Shown here: piece by piece, positions 17,221 through 25,242 of the stretch
How the letters are laid out: each line of letters opens with the position of its first letter
How positions within the stretch are numbered: position 1 is the first letter of the stretch
Assembly: GCF_900108335.1 (NCBI RefSeq)
Contig: NZ_FNVT01000001.1
Coordinates: 1,170,977 to 1,234,976 of the forward strand
Source: Nonomuraea solani
GTDB taxonomy: Bacteria; Actinomycetota; Actinomycetes; Streptosporangiales; Streptosporangiaceae
Direction of reading: 5' to 3'
Length of the DNA stretch: 64,000 nucleotides
The notes under the pieces: model-generated
Told to the model about the DNA's origin: nothing
The model's input: the letters and a program-made list of their open reading frames with translations, nothing else
Databases searched by the model: none
Made by a program: the position numbers and the translations under genes

Positions 17221-17985
17221 GTGTCCTTCTCCCGCCACCGGAAATGGCGCTTATCGTTCGCCGTCCTCGTGAGTGCCGTCGCTATCGTCCTGGCCGGTCC
17301 GGGCATCGCGTACGCCGCACCGCCGACCGCCCTCGACCCCGCCGCCCCGGCGGCGGACCGTACCTATCAGCCGGCGTTCGACTATGACGGCGACGGCTGC
17401 TATCCGACGCCCGCCATCGGCCGCGACGGTACCATCGCGCCCGGCCTGGCGCTCGGCGGCGCCGTCAACGGGCAGTGCCACGACCTGTCCGACCTCGACA
17501 ACACCAACTCCTACTCGCGCTCGAAGTGCAACAACGGCTGGTGCGCCTACATCTACGGGCTCTACTTCGAAAAGGACCAGACGTTGCCCGGCTGCTGCGG
17601 GCACCGGCACGACTGGGAGCACGTCGTGGTCTGGGTCCAGGGCGGCACGGCGCAGTATGTGGCCGCCTCCGCGCACGGCAACTACAGCGTCCGCCCCCGT
17701 GCGCAGCTCTTCTGGGAAGGGACCCACCCGAAGATCATCTACCACAAGGACGGGCTGTCCACCCACGCGTTCCGGTTCGCGAGCGCCACCGAGCCGCCGG
17801 AGAACCACAAGGGCACCTGGCAGTTCCCGGCGCTGGTCGGCTGGGACGGCTACCCGCCCGGCCTGCGCGACCGCCTGGTGGCGCACAACTTCGGCTCGGC
17901 CAGTTTCGGGCTCAAGGACGCCTCGTTCGCCGGCGAGCTGGCGAAGGCGAAGCCGGCCGGCATCCCGTTCGACCCGCAGGGCTGA
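17221..17985 (+). CDS. NPP1-family (necrosis-inducing, NLP) secreted protein
   Basis: GTG at 17221 with AGGAGAG upstream (17209-17215), giving 254 aa. A signal peptide (LSFAVLVSAVAIVLAG...AYAA) leads into the NPP1 domain. The family heptapeptide GHRHDWE is intact near residue 130, followed by HVVVWVQGG. Cys pairs (DGCYP, GQCHD, SKCNNGWC, GCCGH) suggest disulfides. In plant pathogens NLPs bind sphingolipids and lyse eudicot cells; in soil actinomycetes the role is unknown. It is full length for the family. Confidence 0.92.
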   Translation: MSFSRHRKWRLSFAVLVSAVAIVLAGPGIAYAAPPTALDPAAPAADRTYQPAFDYDGDGCYPTPAIGRDGTIAPGLALGGAVNGQCHDLSDLDNTNSYSRSKCNNGWCAYIYGLYFEKDQTLPGCCGHRHDWEHVVVWVQGGTAQYVAASAHGNYSVRPRAQLFWEGTHPKIIYHKDGLSTHAFRFASATEPPENHKGTWQFPALVGWDGYPPGLRDRLVAHNFGSASFGLKDASFAGELAKAKPAGIPFDPQG

Positions 17986-17988
17986 GCG

Positions 17989-18549
17989 TCAGAAGCGGCG
18001 GCACTGGCCTTCCTTGTCGCCGCTGACGGCGTTCTTGCCGCCGGTCACCCTCGCGCCGTTGCCCTCGCATTCGAGGTTGCCCTTGACGGAGTTGCGGTGG
18101 ACCCGCAGCCCCTCGCGGTTGTCGCTGAGCTGGATGTTGCCGTCGACCCGGTTGCCGTTGACGCGCAGGTGGCGCCGGTTGTCCTCAAGCTGGATGTCGC
18201 CACCGACGCGGGCCGAGGTCACGGTGACGGCGCCGCCGTCCTTCACCTGGATGTTGCCGTCCACCTTCGAACCGCTGGTCACGGAGACGGCGCGGGCGCC
18301 GTCGGCCTGGACGTCGCCGTCCACCCGGACGTCGCGCGCGATCAGGGTGGCGCCCTCGCCGACCTTGACGTTGCCGCCCACGCGCGTGCCGAGGAGGGTG
18401 CAGGTGGCGCCGTTGGGCACGCTCACGTCGTCAACGCCGATGGTACGGATCGTGCCGCCGCACGTACGGGTGTCGGCCGCGGCCACGGGCCCGGTGAAAG
18501 CGAGGCCGCCGAGGAGGGCACCGGCGAGGGTCAGTCCGATCTTGCGCAT
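17989..18549 (-). CDS. secreted beta-solenoid repeat protein
   Basis: 186 aa from the ATG at 18549 (AAAGG upstream). A signal peptide MRKIGLTLAGALLGGLAF ends near AAA. The rest is a ladder of about 20-residue turns with the pattern V-x-G-(N/D)-(I/V)-Q-(L/V): VGGNVKVGEG, VDGDVQADG, VDGNIQVKDG, VGGDIQLEDN, VDGNIQLSDN, VKGNLECEGN. This points to a right-handed beta-solenoid, as in DUF3060-like or bactofilin-like proteins. Cys flank both ends (TCGG, TCTL; ECEG, QCRRF). No enzyme motif is seen. Confidence 0.75.
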   Translation of the reverse strand: MRKIGLTLAGALLGGLAFTGPVAAADTRTCGGTIRTIGVDDVSVPNGATCTLLGTRVGGNVKVGEGATLIARDVRVDGDVQADGARAVSVTSGSKVDGNIQVKDGGAVTVTSARVGGDIQLEDNRRHLRVNGNRVDGNIQLSDNREGLRVHRNSVKGNLECEGNGARVTGGKNAVSGDKEGQCRRF

Positions 18550-18710
18550 GTCGAGCCTTTCGTCAGGTCCGGCGCGGGTCGTCCGCCCCGGTGATGAGAA
18601 GCCTCTCGGCCGGCCGTGGCGCGCACGTGAGATGGACATTAGGGATTTCTCATCAGAATCAGCGGCGAGTCCTATGATCTTGGGATCGACTCCGCGAGGA
18701 AGGGACGCCT

Positions 18711-19514
18711 GTGGCCGAGAAAGCAGATGAGTGGGGCAGCGCGATCGACACGACCAGGCCCAGCATCGCCCGGGCCTACGACGTCGTGCTGCACGGCAAG
18801 GACAACTTCGAGGTCGACCGGGCCTTCGTCGCGGAGATCGTCAAGGTCATCCCGGAGATCTACGACGTGGCGACCTACAACCGGCAGGTGCTGGGCCGGG
18901 GTGTGCGCTATCTGATCGAGCAGGGCATCACGCAGTTCCTCGACCTCGGCTCGGGCCTGCCCACGGTGGAGAACACCCACCAGGTGGCGCAGCGCGCGAA
19001 CCCGGAGTCGCGTGTCGTCTACGTCGACAACGACCCGATGGTGCTGGCCCACGGCCGCGCGCTGCTGGCGGAGAACGAGAACACCGCCGTGGTCACCTCC
19101 GACCTGCGCGACCCGGCGGCCATTCTCGCCGACGAGTCCGTCCAACGGCTCATCGACCTCGGCCGCCCGGTCGGCGTCATGCTGGTCGGAGTCCTGCACC
19201 ACCTGCACGACGACGAGGACCCGCGCGGGATCGTCGAGGCGTACATGGCGGCGGTGCCGTCCGGCAGCTACCTGTTCATCACCCACTTCTGCGACTCCAG
19301 CCAGGACTCGCGCGACGCGGAGAAGAAGTATCTCGCGCTGCTCGGCACCGGCCGGTTCCGCACCGTCGAGGAGATCACCACCTTCTTCGGCGACGCCGAG
19401 CTGGTGGAGCCGGGGGTCGTGCCGCTGCCGCTGTGGCGCCCGGAGGAGCCCGTCCCCGCGGAGCTGACGGTGGGCCAGCGGCTCATGTTCGGCGGCATCG
19501 CCCGCAAGCTCTAG
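18711..19514 (+). CDS. SAM methyltransferase, Methyltransf_19 (DUF574) family
   Basis: GTG at 18711 after GAGGAAGGG, 267 aa. Typical of this actinobacterial family are DTTRPSIARAYD-like IDTTRPSIARAYDVVLHGKD, FLDLGSGLPTVENTHQ as motif I, VVYVDNDPMVLAHGRALLA, and VMLVGVLHHLHDDEDPRGIV. These proteins are very numerous in Streptomyces and relatives, often next to regulators, and mostly uncharacterised. It is convergent with the GH43 gene (4-nt overlap). Confidence 0.92.
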   Translation: MAEKADEWGSAIDTTRPSIARAYDVVLHGKDNFEVDRAFVAEIVKVIPEIYDVATYNRQVLGRGVRYLIEQGITQFLDLGSGLPTVENTHQVAQRANPESRVVYVDNDPMVLAHGRALLAENENTAVVTSDLRDPAAILADESVQRLIDLGRPVGVMLVGVLHHLHDDEDPRGIVEAYMAAVPSGSYLFITHFCDSSQDSRDAEKKYLALLGTGRFRTVEEITTFFGDAELVEPGVVPLPLWRPEEPVPAELTVGQRLMFGGIARKL

Positions 19515-20884
19515 TACGTGACCTGGAACGTCGCGTCCTGCCGCGCGGTCGGCGCGGAAGCGCTGCTGAGCTGGTCGATGCGGAGCAGATAGCCGGAGTG
19601 CCGGATATATCGGTCCGGGAAGTTGTACGAGCGGAACGACGCCCACGCCCCGTCGGCCAGCCCCGCCGTACGGTAGAACGTCGCGTCGGCCCGGAAGGCG
19701 GAGGTGTTGTCGTTCGGGTCGAGCCTGAGCGCGTAGTCCCAGTGCCGCAGATACCTGCCGGGGAAGTTCACCGACTCGAACGACACCCCGGCCGCGTCGG
19801 CCAGGCCGGGCACCAGCCGCCACTGCTGGTCGGCCGTCGGGTCCATGGGGAAGGGGTCGATCCTGGCGATGTTGTTCGCGTGCCGTACGTACCGGTCGGG
19901 GAAGTTGGCGGACTTGAGCCGGTTCCACTGCGGCGCTCCCCACCGGCCGACCAGCGCGCTCTGCTCGGCCGCGGTGATCGGGGAGATGGTCGCGTGCTTG
20001 GCGTTGATCGGCGGCGTGAAGGCGCGCTGGCCGATCGCCGACCAGTTGGTGGTGTTGCCGGACTGCCAGGCGTAGAAGACCGCGTTGGCCGGCGAGTACG
20101 AGTCGCCCCACAACCAGAACGTGCCGCTCGTGTTCGACTTGACCAGGATCGGCGCCTCGATGCCGTTGCCCTGCCGCAGCCCGCCGGTCAGCGTGGTGAA
20201 GCTGTTGGGCGCGCCGGTGGTGGAGCGGGCGACGTACAGGTTGCCGTCGGCGAGGTTCTTGTAGGCCAGGTAGAAGGTGCCGCCGTCCACGAGCACGTCA
20301 CCGTCGAGCACGTTGAAGCCCGGGTCGAAGAAGACCTGGGGCGTGCCCATGTTGATGAAGTCGGTCGTGTAGTTGACCATGAACACGTCGCGGGTGCCGT
20401 TGTGGGCCGAGTAGATGACCGCGTACTGGTTGCGTGAGGGCACCCAGAACGCCTCCGGCGCCCACGAGTGCGTGTTCATGCCGTGCAGGCGCACCCGGCG
20501 GTAGTTGCTGAAACCGGTCAGGTTCGCCGAGTCCCACACGTGGATGTACTGGTTGTTCAGGTTGAACACCCGGCCCTTGAGGTCGGTGGCCAGGACCACG
20601 AACGTGCCGTCCTGCTTGCGCAGGATGTACGGGTCCCGCAGCCCCTGCATGCCGGCGGTGGGCGTGGCGACCGGGTTGTTCTGGTTCAGCGGCATCCAGT
20701 TGAGGCCGTCGGAGCTGACGGCCAGGTGCAGGGCGTAGCTGTCGCCCGACTGGTTCGGCGACTCCTTGAAGTAGCCCATCACATAGCCCTGGTACGCCGC
20801 CGCGGCCTGGGCGGGGGCGGCGTGGAGGCCCATCAGGACCATGAGTAACGCGAGGATCGTTCGGCGCAGGGACACGGTGGTCAC
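19511..20884 (-). CDS. secreted GH43-type glycosidase with AbfB (CBM42) domain
   Basis: 457 aa. A signal peptide (LRRTILALLMVLMGLHAAPA) is followed by a five-bladed GH43-like domain: GLRDPYILRKQDGTFVVLA carries the pKa-modulating Asp, HSWAPEAFWV follows, and NGIEAPILVK holds the presumed acid Glu. From about residue 315 an arabinofuranosidase AbfB domain has three beta-trefoil units, each with SxNFPDRYxRH (KSANFPDRYVRH, ESVNFPGRYLRH, RSYNFPDRYIRH). It probably acts extracellularly on arabinoxylan or arabinan. A LacI-type palindrome lies just upstream. Confidence 0.88.
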   Translation of the reverse strand: MTTVSLRRTILALLMVLMGLHAAPAQAAAAYQGYVMGYFKESPNQSGDSYALHLAVSSDGLNWMPLNQNNPVATPTAGMQGLRDPYILRKQDGTFVVLATDLKGRVFNLNNQYIHVWDSANLTGFSNYRRVRLHGMNTHSWAPEAFWVPSRNQYAVIYSAHNGTRDVFMVNYTTDFINMGTPQVFFDPGFNVLDGDVLVDGGTFYLAYKNLADGNLYVARSTTGAPNSFTTLTGGLRQGNGIEAPILVKSNTSGTFWLWGDSYSPANAVFYAWQSGNTTNWSAIGQRAFTPPINAKHATISPITAAEQSALVGRWGAPQWNRLKSANFPDRYVRHANNIARIDPFPMDPTADQQWRLVPGLADAAGVSFESVNFPGRYLRHWDYALRLDPNDNTSAFRADATFYRTAGLADGAWASFRSYNFPDRYIRHSGYLLRIDQLSSASAPTARQDATFQVTY

Positions 20885-20903
20885 CCTTCTGAACGCTGTC
20901 GGA

Positions 20904-20917
20904 TGTTAGCGCTACCA
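20904..20917. promoter_or_regulatory. LacI-family operator upstream of GH43 gene
   Basis: The palindrome TAGCGCTA (20907-20914) with partly symmetric flanks lies 22 bp before the GH43 start. It has the central CG step of LacI/GalR operators that commonly govern glycosidase genes. No LacI gene is in the window. Confidence 0.55.
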
Positions 20918-20952
20918 GAGATTCTTCGCCGTCGGACGAGCGCTTGTCTACG

Positions 20953-21522
20953 ATGCGGATGGTGAACAGACGAGCACTGACCGGAACGCTGCTGCTCCTG
21001 ACGGCGTGCGGAACCCAGACCCCCGCGGCCACGCCGTCGAGCCCCGTCCCGTCGCCCGTCCCTTCGGTTTCCGAGCAGGGCCCGCGCCGGAGCGACATCC
21101 GGTGGCACGGCGAAGGCGACCCGTTCAACGCCGAGGTCGAGCTCGCCGACGGGCGGCGGGTGGCCATGCACTATCGGCGCGGCAAGGGCCTGTTCGAGCA
21201 GCACTACAGCCCGCGGGCACGGCGGTGGACAGAGCCGCGCCTGGTCTACCGCACGAAGACCGAGGCCTGTCAGGGGATCGAGCTGCGCGCCTTCGACGGC
21301 ACCGTCGCGGCCATCGCGGACTTCGGCCGCTACTGCGCGGACGGCGAGCCGCCGATGGAGTCGATCGCGGCCGTCGGCACGGGCGACCTGAGCACCTGGG
21401 ACCACCACCTGACCAGGAGCTTCGACGGCTGGGAGAAGATCTCCGGCCGCGCCGGCACGGTAACCTTCGAGCGCGGCTCCTCGTCCCTGCGGTGGACCAG
21501 GAACGGGGGATTCGCCGGCTAG
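20953..21522 (+). CDS. lipoprotein of unknown function
   Basis: ATGs at 20953 and 20959 are both possible; the longer gives 189 aa. The leader RRALTGTLLLLTAC is a lipobox (L-T-A-C), so the mature protein begins at the Cys and is lipid-anchored outside the membrane. A Pro/Ser linker (TPSSPVPSPVPSVSE) precedes a domain with two further Cys (TEACQG, GRYCAD), probably disulfide-linked. No known family is recognised. Confidence 0.7.
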   Translation: MRMVNRRALTGTLLLLTACGTQTPAATPSSPVPSPVPSVSEQGPRRSDIRWHGEGDPFNAEVELADGRRVAMHYRRGKGLFEQHYSPRARRWTEPRLVYRTKTEACQGIELRAFDGTVAAIADFGRYCADGEPPMESIAAVGTGDLSTWDHHLTRSFDGWEKISGRAGTVTFERGSSSLRWTRNGGFAG

Positions 21523-21523
21523 G

Positions 21524-22822
21524 TCACCGGTGCAGGGGGACGGCCTCCTGGTCCGCGACGATCCGCCGGATGCCGAGGACGGCCACCAGGCTCACCAGGC
21601 CCGGCACCGTCAGGAAGATCGCGACCGGGGTCGAGGAGCCGTACGCGGCGTACAGGGCGGGGAAGAGCGGCGTGATCGCCCCCGCGACCGTGCCGCCCAT
21701 GGAGTAGGCGACCGAGATCCCGCTGTAGCGCACCTTGACGTCGAACATCTCGGTGAACAGCCCGCCCTGCGCGCCGGCCATGATCCCCTGCACCACCGCC
21801 GCCACCAGGAAGGCGACCAGCGCCGGCCCGGTGTCGCCGGTGTCGACCAGGAGGAACATCGGGATCGGCCAGACCACCGCGGTCAGCGCGCCGGCCAGGT
21901 AGAGCCGCTTGGCGCCGAACCGGTCCGACAGCCGCGCGGACACGGCGATCGCGATGATCCACACCGACGTCGAGGCCAGGATCAGCGTGAGCAGCGTGCC
22001 GCGCTCGAAGCCGACCACATTCGTGCCGTACGTGAGCAGGTACACGGTCACGGCGTAGCCCACGGCGGGCGGCGCGATCGCGGCCAGGCTGCCCAGGATC
22101 AGGTTGCGCGGGTGGCGGCGGAGCAACTCGCGGAAGGGCACCTTGCTGACCGCCCGCTCCCGCTTGGCCCTGGCGAACTCCAGCGGCTCGGACAACCGGG
22201 CGCGGATCACCAGGCCGACCACCACCAGCACCGCGCTGAACAGGAAGGGGATGCGCCAGCCGTACGAGAAGAACGCCTCGTCGTCCAGGCCGGAGATGGC
22301 CAGGAACGCCAGGTTCGAGGTCAGCACCCCGACCGGCACGCCGAACTGGGCGAAGCTGCCGAAGACGGCGCGGCGGCCCGGGCCGGCGTTCTCGGTGGAG
22401 ACGAGCAGCGCCCCGCCCCACTCGCCCGCCACGCCGAACCCCTGCACCAGCCGGAGGGCGACCAGCAGCAGCGGCGCCCCGATCCCGATGGCGGCGTACG
22501 TGGGCAGCACCCCGATGAGGAACGTCGATCCGCCGGTCAGGATCAGCGTGAGGACGAGCATCGACTTGCGGCCGATCCGGTCGCCGAAGTGCCCGATGAC
22601 CGCGGCGCCCAGCGGGCGGACCAGGAACCCGGCGGCGAACGCCGACAGGGACGCGAGCGTGGCGGCCTCGGGCGACGCCTCAGGAAAGAACAGCCGGGGG
22701 AACACCAGCGCGGCGGCGGTGCCGAAGATGAAGTAGTCGTACCACTCGATCGAAGTGCCGATGAAGCTGGCCGCGAAGAGGCCCTTCACCGATGGAGGCT
22801 TGGACGTGCCTTGCTGGGCCAT
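21524..22822 (-). CDS. MFS transporter, metabolite:H+ symporter (MHS) type
   Basis: 432 aa from the ATG at 22822 (GAGGAGTG upstream). MHS marks are SFIGTSIEWYDYFIFGTAAAL in TM1, HFGDRIGRKSMLVLTL (loop 2-3), LRLVQGFGVAGEWGGALL, and SARLSDRFGAKRLYLAG between TM8 and TM9. Relatives import dicarboxylates, shikimate, aromatic acids or betaine (ShiA, KgtP, ProP). It is divergent to a CoA-ligase gene at 22974, so the imported acid may be activated by that enzyme. Confidence 0.9.
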   Translation of the reverse strand: MAQQGTSKPPSVKGLFAASFIGTSIEWYDYFIFGTAAALVFPRLFFPEASPEAATLASLSAFAAGFLVRPLGAAVIGHFGDRIGRKSMLVLTLILTGGSTFLIGVLPTYAAIGIGAPLLLVALRLVQGFGVAGEWGGALLVSTENAGPGRRAVFGSFAQFGVPVGVLTSNLAFLAISGLDDEAFFSYGWRIPFLFSAVLVVVGLVIRARLSEPLEFARAKRERAVSKVPFRELLRRHPRNLILGSLAAIAPPAVGYAVTVYLLTYGTNVVGFERGTLLTLILASTSVWIIAIAVSARLSDRFGAKRLYLAGALTAVVWPIPMFLLVDTGDTGPALVAFLVAAVVQGIMAGAQGGLFTEMFDVKVRYSGISVAYSMGGTVAGAITPLFPALYAAYGSSTPVAIFLTVPGLVSLVAVLGIRRIVADQEAVPLHR

Positions 22823-22973
22823 GGAGGGCACTCCTCGGAGTCTCACGGTTCCTACGGTCAGGATGTCCGCGCGGCGGAGGAGAAATCGACGGGGATTTCG
22901 TCCAGCGGAAGTCCTGTGGCCCGCCGGTCGGCCCGCCGCGCATAGTGAAGCCCCGCTCCCGGAAGGACGTCAC

Positions 22974-24269
22974 GTGATCACATCCGGCTTCGTCGCGCCC
23001 GAGGACCGCGACGCCGTCACCGTGATGCTCCGCGCGCAGCTGGCCGGGCTGCCCGCGCGCTCGCCGTTCTACGCCCGCCTGTTCGCCGAGCACGGGACCG
23101 GCCCGGCGGCGGCGCTGACGTCCCTCGACGACCTGCGCGAGCTGCCCTTCACCGACAAGCAGATGTTGCGCGACTCCCAGGCGGCCGCGCCTCCGCTCGG
23201 CCGGCACGCGGGCGTGGGCATGGCCGAGGTGATTCGCGTGCACGCCTCCACCGGCACCACCGGCCGGCCGAGCTGGGTCGGGGTGACGCGGCGCGACGCC
23301 GACGTGTGGACGAAGATGGTGGCCAGGGCGTTCACGACCATGGGCGCCCGGCGCGAGGACGTCGTGCTGCACGGCGCGGGGCTGACGCTGTTCGTGGGCG
23401 GGCTGCCGATCCGGGACGCGCTGGAGCGCATCGGCTGCACGATGGTCCCGGTCGGTACGGGCGCCTCGGACAAGGCGGTGCAGGCACTCGACGGCCTGGG
23501 CGTCACCGCGCTGCACGCCACCCCCTCCTACGTGCGCTACCTGACCGAGTACGTGCGCGGGCTCGGCCGCGACCCGCGCGAGTTCGGCGTCCGCAAGGTG
23601 TTCGTGGGCGGCGAGCCCGGCGGCGGCGAGCCCGCGTTCCGGCGGCACATCGAGCAGGAGTGGGGCGCGCGGGTCACTGAGGGCTTGGGCAACGCGGACA
23701 TGGCGCCGGTGCTGTTCGCCGAGCCGCCCGGGGCCGGGGGCATGCGGTTCACCGGGGGCCGGCACGTGCTGGTGGAGCTGGTCTCGCCGGACGGCGATGA
23801 GCCGGTCGAGCCCGAGCCCGGCGCCTCGGGTGAGCTCGTCTACACCTCGGTGGATCGGGAGTGCTGCCCGCTGGTCCGGTTCAGGACCCGGGACCGGGTG
23901 CTGGTCACCGGGATCGCCGCCGACGGGGCGCCGCTCATCCGGTGCGTGGGGCGGACCGACGACATGCTGATCGTGCGGGGGGTGAACGTCTTTCCCACGG
24001 CGATCCGCGATCTGGTACACGCGTTCCGGCCGCGTACGAACGGGGTGGTGCAGATCGTGCTGCCCGATCCCGGCCCGCGCGTGGAGCCGCCGCTGCGGGT
24101 CGAGGCCGAGGTCGGTGACGAGCCCGGCGATCCGGTACGGCTGCGACGCGAGATCGAGGAGCTGATCCGGGCCCGGCTGACGGTCCGGGCCTCGGTCGAC
24201 CTCGTTCCGGCCGGGTCGCTGGGGCGTACCGAGACGAAGTCCCGCTTGACCCGCTACCTCGGTCCCTGA
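22974..24269 (+). CDS. phenylacetate-CoA ligase-like AMP-forming enzyme (PaaK type)
   Basis: GTG at 22974 with GGAAGGA at 22961-22967, giving 431 aa. The PaaK fold is visible: P-loop HASTGTTGRPSWVGVT, LTEGLGN-like RVTEGLGNADMAP (A5 region), VRFRTRDRVLV (A7-like), and RTDDMLIVRGVNVFPTAIRD with the C-terminal hinge. The enzyme adenylates an aromatic or related acid and forms the CoA thioester in the cytosol. Neighbours are the MHS permease, an IclR regulator and a second acyl-CoA synthetase. The 3' end overlaps the iclR gene by 16 nt. Confidence 0.9.
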   Translation: MITSGFVAPEDRDAVTVMLRAQLAGLPARSPFYARLFAEHGTGPAAALTSLDDLRELPFTDKQMLRDSQAAAPPLGRHAGVGMAEVIRVHASTGTTGRPSWVGVTRRDADVWTKMVARAFTTMGARREDVVLHGAGLTLFVGGLPIRDALERIGCTMVPVGTGASDKAVQALDGLGVTALHATPSYVRYLTEYVRGLGRDPREFGVRKVFVGGEPGGGEPAFRRHIEQEWGARVTEGLGNADMAPVLFAEPPGAGGMRFTGGRHVLVELVSPDGDEPVEPEPGASGELVYTSVDRECCPLVRFRTRDRVLVTGIAADGAPLIRCVGRTDDMLIVRGVNVFPTAIRDLVHAFRPRTNGVVQIVLPDPGPRVEPPLRVEAEVGDEPGDPVRLRREIEELIRARLTVRASVDLVPAGSLGRTETKSRLTRYLGP

Positions 24270-25096
24270 CGCCCGGCCGCGTACGTGACCTCGCGCGCCT
24301 GCCTGCGCCCCGCAGGAAGCGGGCGGGTGGTGCCGGCCGACGGCGCGCCGAGTGCGCGGGAGATGCTCCGGGCGGCCGTGGTCATCGCCGGCACCAGCGT
24401 GCGCGGGGCGGCCGACCCGCTCGGCAGCGTGATGCCGACCGCGGCCACCACCCGGTCGCGGGCGCCGCGGATCGGCACCGCGACGGCCATGACGTCGTAG
24501 GTGAGCTGGCTCTCCACGATGGCCACGCCCGACCTGCGCACCTCGGCCAGGAAGCGCCGCAGCGGGCCCGGCTCGGTCATCGTGTGGACGGTGTATCCGC
24601 GCAGCTCGGACGCGAGCACCTCCTCCTGGAACTCCTGGGAGGAGTGGGCGAGCAGCACCAGGCCGGTGCCCGTCGCGTGCATGGGCCAGCGCCCGCCGAG
24701 CCGGCTCGGAACCGGGACGGTGTCCCGGGCGCGCAGCGACTCGACGTAGATGACGTCGTGTCCCTCGGGCACGCCGAGATGGATGTTGGCCCGGGTGGCG
24801 TGCTGCAGATCGTGCAGGTGGGGGAGCGCGATCTCCCGGAGCTGCCCGCCCTCGGGAGCGAGTGTGCCGAGCTCCAGGATGCGCAGGCCGATGGTGTACC
24901 GGCCGTCGTCGTGCCGGGTCAGCGCGCCCCAGCGGCGCAGCTCGTTGAGCAGCCGGTGGGTGGTGCTGAGCGACAGGCCGGTCCTGCGGCTGATCTCGCT
25001 GAGGGACAGGGCCAGGTTCTCGGTGTCGAAGACGCCGAGGATGGAGAGCACGCGCTGGGCCGAGGTCAGGCGATGGGGCTCGGCAAGAGCGGTCAT
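24254..25096 (-). CDS. IclR-family regulator
   Basis: 280 aa. The N-terminal winged helix reads SAQRVLSILGVFDTEN, LSEISRRTGLSLSTTHRLLN and DGRYTIGLRILELG. The IclR ligand domain follows (IHLGVPEGHDVIYVES, GRWPMHATGTGLVLLA, VAVPIRGARDRVVAAVGI). The last 30 residues (PAGRRQAREVTYAAGR) are an unconserved tail. It lies between two CoA-ligase genes and is divergent from the one at 25243, so it probably controls that acid-degradation locus. A short palindrome GGAATTGCTTCC (25174-25185) lies in the divergent gap. Confidence 0.92.
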   Translation of the reverse strand: MTALAEPHRLTSAQRVLSILGVFDTENLALSLSEISRRTGLSLSTTHRLLNELRRWGALTRHDDGRYTIGLRILELGTLAPEGGQLREIALPHLHDLQHATRANIHLGVPEGHDVIYVESLRARDTVPVPSRLGGRWPMHATGTGLVLLAHSSQEFQEEVLASELRGYTVHTMTEPGPLRRFLAEVRRSGVAIVESQLTYDVMAVAVPIRGARDRVVAAVGITLPSGSAAPRTLVPAMTTAARSISRALGAPSAGTTRPLPAGRRQAREVTYAAGRQGPR

Positions 25097-25242
25097 TTAC
25101 TCACCCGCCTGTCCGCGAGTCACATGATTGCCGACCACGCTACACAAACGGGCAGGCTCGCCATAGCGGCCGGGGAATTGCTTCCGCTCCGCGAAAACGG
25201 GCCTTCTCCCGGCGAGCGTCCGCGTGAATACTCGCACGCCTG

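Noticed and set aside
5907..20884. A secondary-metabolite cluster around the P450 and methyltransferases
   Set aside because: No PKS, NRPS, terpene or RiPP core enzyme is present in this stretch; the genes form separate small transcription units.
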